A stretch of 64,000 nt of DNA, taken from Primula veris. Taxonomy: Eukaryota > Streptophyta > Magnoliopsida > Ericales > Primulaceae. Positions 11,301-23,103 of the stretch are shown in pieces (the stretch's first letter is position 1; each line of letters starts with the position of its first letter). The stretch is taken from NCBI GenBank assembly GCA_963682055.1, contig OY821747.1, positions 17,410,258 to 17,474,257 on the forward strand, written 5' to 3'. The position numbers and the translations under genes are program-made. The notes beneath the pieces were generated by a model. The model did not search any database, was not told where the DNA came from, and was given only the letters and a program-made list of their open reading frames with translations.

Positions 11301-14300
11301 GAATATCATACATTTTACATTCTCTTTATGTGCTTCATATCTAACCCAAATGTATATATTATCAACATGAATATAATAGAAGATGCACATGAATGTTAAA
11401 TATTTCCTTACTCTATCTGTCGGTTAATGATCTTAATCCCTTTGATTGGATATTAAATTTCCTATTTTAATATTGTTGTAATCTGGTTGATCCATATGAT
11501 ATTCCTTGACCAGTCTAGCGCAACAAAATCTTCCCTGCTATCTGGAAAATGTATGTACCTTCTCTTTTATGTGAATAATACAGGATTTTTTTCTATTAAA
11601 TGGACTTCTTTTTTTTCCGGAAAATATTAAATGGACTTTGTAAGATGCATGATAGAACTATTTTCGGTAGAAGCCCTATGATATCACTTAATGTATCTTC
11701 ATGTTTGTGGTTAGGTGGAAAAACCAAGCATAGCTTTTCTGTTATCGATTTTATTCGTAAATTTCATAAACGTGATCATATTAATGTTGATATTCCAATT
11801 GGTCCTACTGAGTTTAACCAAATTATCTTCACTCGTTTGTTATTATTGGACATTTTAAGTTGTGATCTAGCTCACCATGCAACACATGGTATCAAACACT
11901 TGGACAGGATATATAACACTGAGTTTGAGGTTGAGGTCGTCAATTGCTTATATCTCATCTACATAAGTGAAATTTAAATAGTAATCCATTAATATTATAT
12001 AAGTATATTTATAAGTCGTTAGTGTACAGTTGCTTTATATCTCACGTATAAAACTCACTCTTTTAAGGGTTTGTACTTTCCATCTGATGAACCGCATATA
12101 TAATGACAAGATCGTCATGCTAAAGATTTAATTTTTAATTGCATCTATTGAAGGGATACTAATCTCTCTATGTGAGGCTCTGTCCTGCTAGCTTAGAGTT
12201 TAATTATCACATATGTTTTCAATTTTTTATTTTTTTATTTTCTTGTTGGCCTCTTAACTAATGGCGTTCAATGTGCAGGTGGAGTGACCGAAGCAAAGAA
12301 GGTTCTAAGACGGAAAGCCCTTGCTAAATGGCTTAAAGAAAGCATTTTAAGATTAGGTCCTACATTCATAAAAATAGGCCAGCAATTCTCCACAAGGGTG
12401 GATATTCTTTCTCAGGAATATGTTGATCAATTGTCCGAACTGCAGGTTTAATTTTACATTGGAGAAAATAGATTTTGATTTATTGCAGTATAAATTCACT
12501 TTTTATTGCGGTAACTTTTATATTTGGAAGAACTAGCTTAGCCTGATATCTCATATTGGGAAGTATAATAATTTATCATCTGATTTTAAGCATTAAAGAT
12601 GTTCTGGGCCGCTTTTCAATATTACTAAATCACTGTTATGATAATATGAAGTTCTGCTTCTCACTTGAGCAATTATTATTATTCTGCTTTTTTGTTTATT
12701 TTTTTTATTAGTGTTTGAGTAGATTTTATTATAAAATATTATATTACTTCTTTTCCTCTCCTAATTGGTCCCATGTTTTGTATATCTTCACTTCATTCAC
12801 GCTCTCTAACTTATTTTGTAGTCAATATACTTTATGCTTAAAAAATATGTTTACCTGATATAATAAACAACAGAACTTTATTTCATTCGTGAGCCTTTCT
12901 TTTGCGCTGGTTGTAAGTTTTTCATTTCGATCAGGGTTAGAATATAAAAATTTCTAGCTTTAATACGACCTTAAGACCTTATCCGGACCTTGTACAATAG
13001 GTCCTATAGTGCCTAGTTACTATTGATTGAATTTTTCGGTAAGAACTAAATTCAAAGTTGTGGAGGAATTCGTACAACACATGCTTGTCTTTTGATATCC
13101 CGAAACTTCGGAGAAGCGTTTGTGACAATAGTTTGTCAACTTTGTCTCTTTCTCGCCTATAGTACAAATATTTTTAGTATACTCCCTTTGTCTTGTTTGA
13201 TTTTTCACAGTGTTTAAGAAACTTTTAAGTTAAACTAGTATTTGTAATTGCATCAATTCAGTTTCCTAATATGCCATCCATTGGGAATAGGGACAATTGT
13301 AATTCTTGATAAAAATGGCATTAAATGAGGTCCTGGATATAAGTAAAACTTTTACGCAGTTCATTTTCTAATGATGGAAAAATACTAAGTATATAATTTA
13401 TGACATGCTAAAAAGAAATATCACCTGTCTTTTAAGAACAAGGAGGTAGTATGAGTTTAAAATACTAAATGTTTAGTATTTGTGTGCAGCATTGTCATGC
13501 CTAGTTTTAGTATCAGCTCCTAAGGCACCACTTCTTAAATTTTATTTTTTTTCTTAAATATTTTATATCATTATCAACTGACCATAAATTTTATTTTCCG
13601 GCTCTCACTTCCTAATTGTTTCATCTGGTTTTATGCAGGATCAAGTTCCTCCATTCCCATCAAAAACCGCTATTGCTATAGTTGAGGAAGAACTTGGTGC
13701 CCCAGTGAATGTTATTTTTGACCGGTTTGATTATGAGCCAATTGCCGCTGCTAGTCTTGGTAAAATTCATTGCAGATGTAGACTCTTGTTCTGATGCTTT
13801 TTACGTCTTTACTAATGAAAATTGTATTCTTTATCCAGGCCAGGTTCACCGTGCAAAACTGAAGGGAGAGGAAGTTGTTGTCAAAGTACAACGGCCAGGT
13901 CTCAAGGATCTTTTCGATATTGATTTAAAAAATCTGAGGGTATAGTTCAATTGAACTTTTCTTATATTGCTTTTCTGAAGGCCGAGTTTCCAGAGTAACA
14001 GATTAGATTTGAACTTCACTATATAGTTTACAATTTACACTTTTCAGACATTCTTTCAAATATGGTTATATGTCGGATGAAAAAATGAAGAACAACTGTT
14101 AAGTGATCTTACAAATACTTTCTGATTTGTTTGGAATTAACAAAGATGTATATTTTCACAACCACGTTTTTCAAGTTAATACTTACCGAGGGGGTCTTTG
14201 AGGAAATAAGTTACCTCACTCTTTTCTTTGATCTGTTACTATTTGTGGTTGCTATAAAGACTCCAAGTTTAAAGACACCATGTTTTTGTTGACTTGGTGG

Positions 14301-17300
14301 TTGCAGGTTCTATCAGAGTATTTTCAAAAAATTGATCCTAAGTCAGATGGTGCGAAGAGGGATTGGGTCGCTATTTATGATGAGTGTGCAAGTGTCCTAT
14401 ATCAGGTGATGTGTACATTCAATGACGTTTTTTTTTTGCATGTACAAGCACAGTCTAACTGATTTCTTTTTCTGGCATCACCGAAGGTGCTGTATTTCTA
14501 AATGAATGATTAGATCCCACACTCCTCTACTATTTTCAATATGAGGAGTTATTAAGCGGGAAATTATAGTTACACATCATCATAATTTATCGCACACAAT
14601 TAGCTCTATAATCTGATATCATATCGTATGTTATTTCTCCTGATTCACTCTTGATGTCGTTTTCTTTTTTGGTGACTGGGTGTCACGGCCAGTTTAAGCG
14701 CATCTCGACTGATCTCCTTTTTTGCGTATCTTACTATCTCCAATGGTTATTCTGAGATTCCCACAATGTATAACAGATTTCCTGTGAAATGGGAAATTAT
14801 TAGACAAAATCATGGCAAAACTGTTTATGCGTAATTAGATAAGTTAATTTCATCGTTAAGATTCCTTTGAAAGTTTTGTCGAATTACAATATTATATCAA
14901 CTTGAGTTTTATCAGCAGTGTTTTGTGACGCTATTAGGCCAAGACCAAGGTAAAAGAATCTGTGTTAATGTAGTATCAGGAAAGTAAGATGAGAACCTAT
15001 ACACTAGTTTGGTTGATGTTAACTTACGTCTACTTTTTGAAGAACTTTAGTCTTGAGTTCTACTTATCTCACAAACTTACAAGTTACAATCTTAATTACA
15101 CTAAACATGAGCCCGGGTAAACTGGTCCATATACCAACCTTACCATGTGGCCAACAATGAGGTCAGCTAGCATCTTTCTTGGGTCCCACACCCTTCCTGA
15201 TCAGCTTGCCACTTTCTTTTTTAGCATTCCTTGGTAAGCGTATGAAGAGAAAGAGAGAGAAATATAGAAAACATTCTCTCAGCTCTATGTCAAGTGGTCA
15301 GTTAGCCGGAAAACTGATGTGCAAAGTTAGTTTTTCCAAGAAAACCTTTTTACAACTAATTGTAGCTCAATAATTTTTTCTGAATAAACAGAAAATGCTT
15401 GTCTTTTTTGGTAATGTGCTTGAAACAGTCACAAATAATATTTCTACAAATCAACTACTAATCGTATTTATATGAAGTGACTCTAACTCTCTTAATTATC
15501 TAGTTCTCGATTTTTACAGTATTGCTAATCATTTATTTGAGAAGAGCATTGCTCATCATTCTTTTACAATCGTATGTGATTTTGCAGGAGATCGATTATA
15601 CAAAGGAAGCAGAAAATGCAGAGCTATTTGCTAAAAATTTTGTGAACATGGATTACGTGAAAGTCCCTACAATTAATTGGGAATACACTACACCACAGGT
15701 TTTCGCTTTTCATGTTTCTTAAAAATATGGCCATTGACTCTTCGAATTTTCTAATATTTGTATATGCCCAACTTTTCTGGTAGGTTCTTACCATGGAGTA
15801 TGTACCAGGAATAAAGATAAACAGAATACAAGCATTAGATCAGTTGGGTGTTGATCGCAAGAGGTAACAGGAAACTGGAACACATGACAGGCAAACATGC
15901 AATATGTCTTTGCATTGTTTGATCTTATTACTTTTTTCGTCAGGTTGGGTCGTTATGCTGTTGAATCATACTTGGAACAGATCCTGACTCATGGTTTCTT
16001 CCATGCTGATCCGGTGAGATTTTTTTCATTTTACCTTTTTTCTTTTGTAGATAGAGTATTAGCATGAAAGACTTCTCAGGTCTAATTCATTTTTATAAGA
16101 TATAATTGTTTCCTGAGCTATTTACTTATCAGAAGTTTAATTATCTTTACAGCATCCTGGGAATATTGCTGTCGATGATGTTAATGGTGGAAGGCTCATA
16201 TTTTACGATTTCGGAATGATGGGAAGGTTTTCACTCTAGACTCATTGGTTCTTCTCATCAAACATTGTGTCAGACTTCTAACCCCGATTTGGCATTTTTC
16301 AGTATAAGTCCCAATATCAGAGAGGGATTATTGGAAGCTTTCTATGGAGTTTATGAGAAGGATCCAGATAGGGTAACATTTTGAAACTATAACTTAATTA
16401 CATGATCATATTGTCATCACTATATTTAAGTACTTTCCGCAGCAGTTTCTTTTGACCTTCCTTTTTCTTGTTTTTAGTAGCTGATTTCTTCATGCAGGTT
16501 CTTCAGTCAATGATTCAAATGGGTGTTCTTGTGCCTACTGGAGATATGACAGCTGTCCGACGAACAGCACAATTCTTCCTCAATAGGTGCTTTCTCAATT
16601 TAAATTAATTATGTCTACATACTTAAGCTTATGAATTGAGAACAGATACTCATGGCACTATTTTATAAAAACTTATTAATTTAAACATGTTCAAATACTT
16701 CTATTCAATGATATAAAAGCCGCAACAAGGATTTTAGGCATAAGTAGGTCGCCTAGCATGTAATCCTGCCTATTCCCGCTTAATAACTGCCTAATTCGCT
16801 TAATCCCTCCTAATCACCTAGGCTTTTAGGCTCCGCCTACCGCCTAATTTCCGCCTAGGCTCGCTTTCTAGAACTGTGCTTTCACTGGTGCATATATTAT
16901 TTGTGAAGGTGCTTGTACAACTCATTGATCCCTCTTATCGCCCTCATTTTCGGTAAAGTTAAAGCACATAATGATCAAGCAGCCATGTGGTACACAACTT
17001 ACTCAAAAACAGCTTTCTGTAACACGAGTTGTACTATTTGTTCTCTTTTGGGTAATTACATTCATCATCAGTTGCTGGTAGATGTTTGCAACTCGTACTA
17101 AATTATACTAATATGTTTCTTTACAGGATGTCAGGAGCCAATTTATTGAATGAAATATATACCCAGCTTTATACATATTTTTAAAAAAGAACACAAGGAT
17201 AGTAGTTATATGCCAGTTTGAGAGATTGGTATAGACTAGAACATGACAGAAATGTGAAGTTTATCGGCTTTCGTGTGGTTATTTAAACGAGTTACATTCA

Positions 17301-20019
17301 TTCGCATTCAAGGAAGAAAATGACCACAGGGTGGAGATGTGCCTTTTTTAATGTTTTAGCCTTGTATATTAGGAGTATTCAGCATCCATGCATTGATTTA
17401 TGTTAAACAACGGATGTAAAATCCCTTGGATGTAAATACACCTGTAAATATCTAACTCTGACCCATGAATTTCCAACCCTCTTCTCACCTATGTATAGTT
17501 TTTTCTTGATTTATGTGGCCCTTTAATGCATCCTTTGTAAGTGTGCAGAAGAATAGCAAGTGATTTTTTCTTTCCCCCCCACAAAAAAACCAGAACTTCA
17601 CAACAACCAAACTAAGAATTTGAAGTTTTGACTACAATATTGGGTTTCAGTTTTGAAGAGCGTCTTGCTGCTCAACGGAAAGAGAAAGAATTGGCAAAAG
17701 CAGAACTTGGGTTTAAAAAACCCTTGAGTAAGGAGGAGAGAATTGAGAAAAAGAAAGAGCGTCTAGCAGCAATTGGTACCTTTTCTTTTACTTTCTATGT
17801 TTTGGATCAGGTTTTCAAATTGGATTCAATATTTTATGATGTAAACATTATGGAGTATACGTTTAACATAAGACTGGTCTCTTAATTTAAGCGTCCAAGT
17901 GCAGCCTCACTCTGGTGGCCTGACCTAGTAAATGCGTGTTCAAGTTTTTTTTTTCTATTTTTCTCAAGGGCAGGGAATTAGTCTTTCATCAAATTTGGAA
18001 AAGGATTTAAGGACCGTTTAGGCGTTTGATGCTCCAGAATGAAATTAATATAAAAAGCCATTTTGTAGTTTCATGCTTCTGGTTTTTACAGGAAAAGTAT
18101 GTTTGCTATTAGGGGTTAACCTTTTTAAATGTTTTAACTTAACTTAGGTTCATATACTTGAGTAGGTGGGTCCTTGGAATGGCAGTGCTAGTGTCAGATT
18201 TTCTTGTTTTTGTGGTGTCTTGTGTTTATAATCATCTATTAGTAGAAAATAAGAAGTTTGCAGCTCACGGTGGATTCTTTTTCCTTTTCTGGACATATTA
18301 TCAGGAGAAGATTTATTAGCAATTGCAGCAGATCAACCCTTCAGATTTCCCGCCACATTTACTTTTGTTGTTAGAGCCTTTTCAGGTACTTTAATGGTTA
18401 TCTATTTTAAGTCATTACTGATAGTGTCTTGAGGTACACTCAGAATTCCATTGTCCTCTGGTTAGTGTTGGATGGCATTGGGAAAGGCCTTGACCCTCGT
18501 TTTGATATTACTGAAATTGCTAAACCGTAAGTCTCTTCTTGCTGCCAGTATTGAATTATTAACTCCTAGTATTATGGGTTGGTTTTGTCGCATTGAAGTC
18601 TAATGCCTGAAGTATGTCTATGGTACAGTTACGCACTAGAATTGCTAAGGTTTCGAGAAGCTGGTGCTGAAGTTGTTATAAAGGCAAGCTTTTTTGCAGC
18701 TTTTTAACTCCTACAGTTTTTCTATTCTATTAGCCCGGAAAAAAGAAAACAAAGGCAAGCATATATGTTAAATTGCTAGAGTTTACCTAGATAATCATCT
18801 AGGTTTATCTTGTAATTGTTGCAGGACTTCAAGAAAAGATGGGATCGCCAGTCCCAAGCATTTTATAACTTATTTAGACAGGCCGATAGAGTTGAAAAGC
18901 TTGCAAATATAATTCAAAGACTGGTACTTAACTAATAACAAATGAAATAATTAGTCTTTTACACGGTTTTTATAAATTTGATTTCCTCTTCTAAAGTTGC
19001 ATGATGGTTATTTCCCTAACCCAGGAACAAGGTGATTTGAAGCTTCGAGTAAGAGCTTTGGAGTCTGAGAGGGCTTTCCTACGTGTTGCAGCTGTTCAAA
19101 AGACAATAGGAAGTGTTAGTTGTTATGTTTTTCCTTTTTGTTTATGCAAATATTTTGGTTTATAATCTCATACCTTTATATAAATTCTGAAATCAGATTG
19201 GTATGACAAAGTAGCATGATTGTATAAACACTGATCAAAACCTTCAAGTTCTTTGTATCTTTACTTTAGTCTTTAAAGTATTTATAATCTAACTCCCATA
19301 CAATCCTTTTCCATATGAGGGAAACCTAGATATAAATAAATAACATTTATTTTAGGTCTTGTTGGATAAGTTTAATTTTACATCAGGTCTACTTAAAGGG
19401 CCCTCTCGGGGGAATTCTTGATTTCATTTCCTTTTTCTAATTTAATGTTACTGGTCCCTATAAACTAATGCACATACTTTCTCTTGAATTTTCAATTCCA
19501 ATCCTCAAATAGCCAGATGTCTTTTTGAAGAACTAGCTATTTTTTGTTTAACTCAGTTGCATCTTAAAAAGTAGTACTGGAAACCAAAATGTACTCACTG
19601 TAAGCTAAGTAATAAGATTTAATTGCATGAACATGTCATTGTGGGTGGTGACTGGTCTCTTCCCAATCATGACCCGGACTCTTCTTACATTAGGAATTTA
19701 ATGCAACAGTTGTCCTGATTTCTTGTCTTTCTATGGCCAAATAATAGGCGGTTGCAGCCGGAACATTAATAAACCTTGCAACTATTTTGCATCTCAATTT
19801 AATCCGGGTAAGTTGTTTACATGATTTGTCTTAGAAAGTGCATTCTTGACTTGTTCTCAATCTCTTCTAAAACTTTGTAAAAAAAAAAAAAAAAACTTCC
19901 AGGTCCCTTCTTTAGCAGCATATGTTGGTTGTGCCTTTTTTGGATTCCAAGTTCTCCTTGGTCTTCTAAAGGTTAAAAAGCTAGATCAGCAGGAGAGGCT
20001 GATTACTGGGACTGCTTGA
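8383..20019 (+). CDS. ABC1K8: ABC1-type atypical kinase, chloroplast (ABC1K8/OSA1-like), 20 exons
   Basis: Joined exons give 724 residues: 8383-8751, 10860-10995, 12279-12445, 13639-13759, 13839-13939, 14307-14405, 15588-15698, 15784-15863, 15944-16013, 16153-16226, 16303-16372, 16498-16586, 17651-17775, 18305-18385, 18466-18526, 18629-18683, 18825-18923, 19025-19114, 19748-19807, 19903-20019. All phases fit. ABC1/UbiB marks are present: KIGQ (200-203), the Ala-rich loop AAASLGQVH (260-268), the VVVKVQRPG lysine (K280), HADPHPGN (415-422) and the YDFG aspartate (D437). Two hydrophobic segments end the protein (about 667-684 and 690-708), as in ABC1K7/K8, and the ending LITGTA matches my memory of OSA1. 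The N-terminal ~90 residues look like a transit peptide plus a low-complexity Asn/Ser/Gly tract. Plant ABC1K7/8 act at chloroplast membranes in lipid, iron and oxidative-stress responses. The ATG at 8,383 is the first in-frame one. Intron 16 starts with GC, the rest with GT. Confidence 0.92.
8536..8590 (+). repeat. Coding microsatellite (AATAGT)n in exon 1
   Basis: Tandem aatagt units followed by aatggt-type variants encode an alternating Asn-Ser then Asn-Gly run between the presumed transit peptide and the kinase part. Its length is a multiple of three, so unit gain or loss would keep frame. Confidence 0.85.
9404..9838. mobile_element. Long inverted-repeat (foldback) MITE in intron 1 of the ABC1K gene
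   Basis: The two halves are reverse complements over almost their whole length with small indels. Left-arm landmarks gggtttattata (9,405), cctggtctcg, agcaccaagttta, aatacaaaaccgt and aaagtggagcatgt (about 9,537) pair with right-arm acatgctccacttt (about 9,690), acagttttgtac, taaacttgatggtact, cgagatgagat and cgtataacaaaccc (ending 9,837). A short loop lies near 9,590-9,645. No ORF is present. I could not fix a target-site duplication. Confidence 0.7.
10996..12278 (+). other. Intron 2 of the ABC1K gene
   Basis: A 1.28 kb intron. It contains a 125-codon open frame at 11,600-11,977 with no recognised domain and no splice support. I regard that frame as chance or an unrecognised relic. Confidence 0.6.
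16587..17650 (+). other. Intron 12 of the ABC1K gene with a GCCTA-rich patch
   Basis: A 1.06 kb intron. From about 16,735 to 16,865 it holds a patch of repeated gcctaa/gcctag motifs, richer in GC than its surroundings, which looks like a fragment of a dispersed repeat. No coding content is seen. Confidence 0.5.
18684..18824 (+). other. Non-canonical GC-AG intron (ABC1K intron 16)
   Basis: The exon ends ...GTTATAAAG and the next three sites are gcaagc. The acceptor is ttgcag before GACTTCAAG. The protein frame (EVVIK | DFKKRW) leaves no GT alternative nearby. AAG|GCAAG matches the known consensus of the rare GC-AG class, which needs a strong U1 match. Confidence 0.8.
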
Positions 20020-20975
20020 GGAAAACAAAGGTATGCTAGTTCTGTCAATTAGCTGTTGAAAGTGGGGAACTGACAAATGCTAGCAGTAGTGAGAATTTAG
20101 ATAACTGTCACATTTTATGGCTTAGTGTGGAGACCTCTAGGAATCGAGAATGCCTTGAGCATGATTGTGAACCCTGAATACGCTGCAGCACTTGCGGGTT
20201 TATATTAACTGTAATTTAAGGTAGCTTAAGATACTGTTTTGTCTCCAACCACTTTAGCATCTCATTCAAATTCTAAAAGTGTTTTTAAGTGCTGTATTGT
20301 TTTCCCTTTCTTATACTGAATTGTGCTCTTCAAGGTTAAAGGATTATCCATATCCAATGGCTCCATCTCAAGAACCAATAGTCATCCTCAAACTTGTGGA
20401 GGAGAAAATAGTATCTCACTCTGTAATAACTATCAACAATAATATTAAACCGCATATAGGAATAACCGTCGACACAAAAGTGAAACACAAGCAAGCAGCG
20501 GGAAAAGGGTACAATCCCTCATCAGAAAATAGAATGATTAAATTATAAGATAACTGAACTTATTCTTAGTAAAGTTGTCAACTAAAATGGTAAAGAATTT
20601 ATAACTTGAGTACATCAGTTTTTCTTTTAACACTAACAGTCAATACTGCAGGGACATGGCAATCTCATATATATGCCTTGACTTGGCAGTTGCCAATCTT
20701 ATCTCGGTATGTATATTACAACACAAGATGAAGAGAAATCCAGTAAAGGTTCTACATGCTGGTTTACCCTGTGGTGATTCAACTTTTTCCGGATTGAACG
20801 AACTTTATTATATTCGAAGCCCTGATAGTGGTGTAGATATCTCTATTTCCTGCCACTCTTTGTAGTTCAATAGCTGATTTTGTTTCTTAGTTGTTATTAT
20901 GTTTATTTGCTAACTGGATCTGTAAATAGGCTATATACGGAATAATATTAAAGCATGAAAAAAATTCATGAAATC
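20020..20975 (+). other. Likely 3' UTR region of the ABC1K gene
   Basis: The stop codon is followed by ggaaaacaaag|gtatgc, a good donor site, so the 3' UTR may be spliced. A candidate acceptor is at ctgcag near 20,651. Short ORFs at 20,279-20,548 and 20,656-20,865 have no recognisable domain. AATAATATTAAA-type sequence near 20,941-20,952 could serve as a polyadenylation signal. Confidence 0.35.
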
Positions 20976-23103
20976 GTATCAATGTTTTGGGGTCTGACAA
21001 TGTTCCTATATTGTGACTAGTTCGTAAATTACTCAAGTTGTGAACTAACAAATTTTACACTTCACAAAATATTTTCAATTAGTGGCAAGGCTCTATCAGA
21101 ATCCAGACTATGTCCACAGTTTTCTGAGTTGAAAATTATAAATTTTCCCTTTTTTCGTTTTTCTTCATATTACTGGAGAGGATGACGATTACAATGTGGA
21201 AATTCTTCCTTATGGGACATTGATTCTACTGGAAATCTGTTTTCGTTGTGCAAAATTTTCAATTCCGAGATCGATCTTCTGTCCCTTTTTCAATACGTAA
21301 AACCATAGCGGTTTCTAGCCTTCCGTAAATTTATATCTAACACTTCACACTTTTTACATTTTAAACAACTATGGGGATGACGTACAATTTTTTTTTAAAG
21401 ATTGATATACAAAAATTTATGAAAATGCGCTTACCAAATTATTTACCCATAATCTAAAATTGATAAACAAACCTATAAATGTGCACCACTGCATGGTTGA
21501 GAATGTGAATCACTTTTCTTTTCATTACTAGCACTATTTCCCGAGTATTCACCCAGGCCACAACCATAGAAAGGCCATTACACTCGTGGGAATAAACTCT
21601 CTCCAAAACAATTTTAAGAGTTTTTGCCAGTTTTTTTTTTTGTCTTATTGGAAATTATCAGATTTTAAAAGGGACTTTAGTTTTAAATTGCTTGAATCAT
21701 CTGTAATTATGAATGTACCCCAACTTTTACTGAAGCAGTGAGCTGTTGGTTTGAATCCCATGTGCCCATATACTAAAAATCTCTAGAAAAACATGGGGGG
21801 CATGATTTTAGTTGGTCACATTATCAATATACGTCCTGGACTATTCGGCTAATAATATATATGCATGGCTATTACTAATTGGAAAGGAAGTTTCTTTTAG
21901 CTTTTTGCATGTGTTTACAAATATTTAATACGTTCCTATGCTTAGATTTGTTATTTGCCTCACTCTGAAGCAGCTCTTCAAACTTTAAAGTTTAACCAAC
22001 CACAAAGGTGGTTAGCTTTTTCCAGAGTGCTCTAAACGAAGGAAGTACAACATATTCAAATTCTTTAACGTGCATAATGCATTTACGTACTATTGGGATG
22101 CAATCTAACGGATCAAATAAACAAAATCCAATTGTTTAGATTAATATTTAGCCATCAAATTGAAATAATAAAAAGTTTTTTTTTATGTAGAATTATTTAT
22201 AAATTAATATTTATGTTTATTTCATCAGTTAGATTATACTCTTTCGTGGGAGAGAGGAGGAATATTATATGCTTTAAGAGAACCGGTACACTACACTTCC
22301 ATGTTAATAGCAGACTTTGAATGAGGTTAGTCAAAGTTAATATCATCTACCATTCATGCTTACTGCTTACTTAAACCGAGTCGAACCCACTGACCAAAAA
22401 GTGGACCCACCTTTTACCCATATGAATCCTTTTTTGTTTCAAATAAATCTCCCATGACACATCCTACATTCTTAAATGAGATGATAAATATAAAATAATG
22501 TGAAGTTTAATTCCAATGAAGAGCCTGACAAATTGGATTATTGTAAAATAGAGAGTTTAATATATTGAAGTTTTATTTTTGTGTTTTAAGTTGGAAGAGA
22601 ATAGTAAAATAGCATGTTGTAAATGCTCGGTCTGAATTACAGATAAACATTAACATTGAGCTATAAGAGAAAAACAAAAAAAGCAAAACACCATCAATTC
22701 TGTTCTATTTGCTTACCCAAGAAACTGTAATCTACTTATACATATTAGAAATTTACATTTCTTCTTCTTCACAATTTTGTGCAATGGAAACCTAAAATTA
22801 GCAAGCCAATTGAGTAAACCCCATCAATGAAATTCATAAAAATAAAGTTGCAAAAAAGAACTGGAAACTCTTCACATAAGATCAAACTAGAAACTGTCAA
22901 TCAATCAATTCAACCAATCAATGGATCGATTGTTCCTTTGCACAAAAACAAAATTAAGAAAAAAGAATGAGAGAATTAGCCATGTACTAGAAGGCTAGGA
23001 AAACAATTAGAAGAAAAATCAAAAATCAAATAATTAACAAACAAATAAGCAACTGAACAGGACCAAAAAGATAATTCTACAACAAACCATGTACAAAAAG
23101 TTT
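20976..23103. other. Intergenic region between convergent genes
   Basis: No gene recognised. AT-rich, with short ORFs only. The part nearest 23,103 (about 22,700-23,103) probably holds the 3' UTR of the minus-strand receptor gene. Confidence 0.5.

Noticed and set aside
11600..11977. 125-codon frame in ABC1K intron 2
   Set aside because: No recognised domain, begins in a T-rich stretch, and lies inside a clearly supported intron.
20279..20865. Two short plus-strand ORFs downstream of the ABC1K stop
   Set aside because: No domain, and more likely part of the 3' UTR or its intron.
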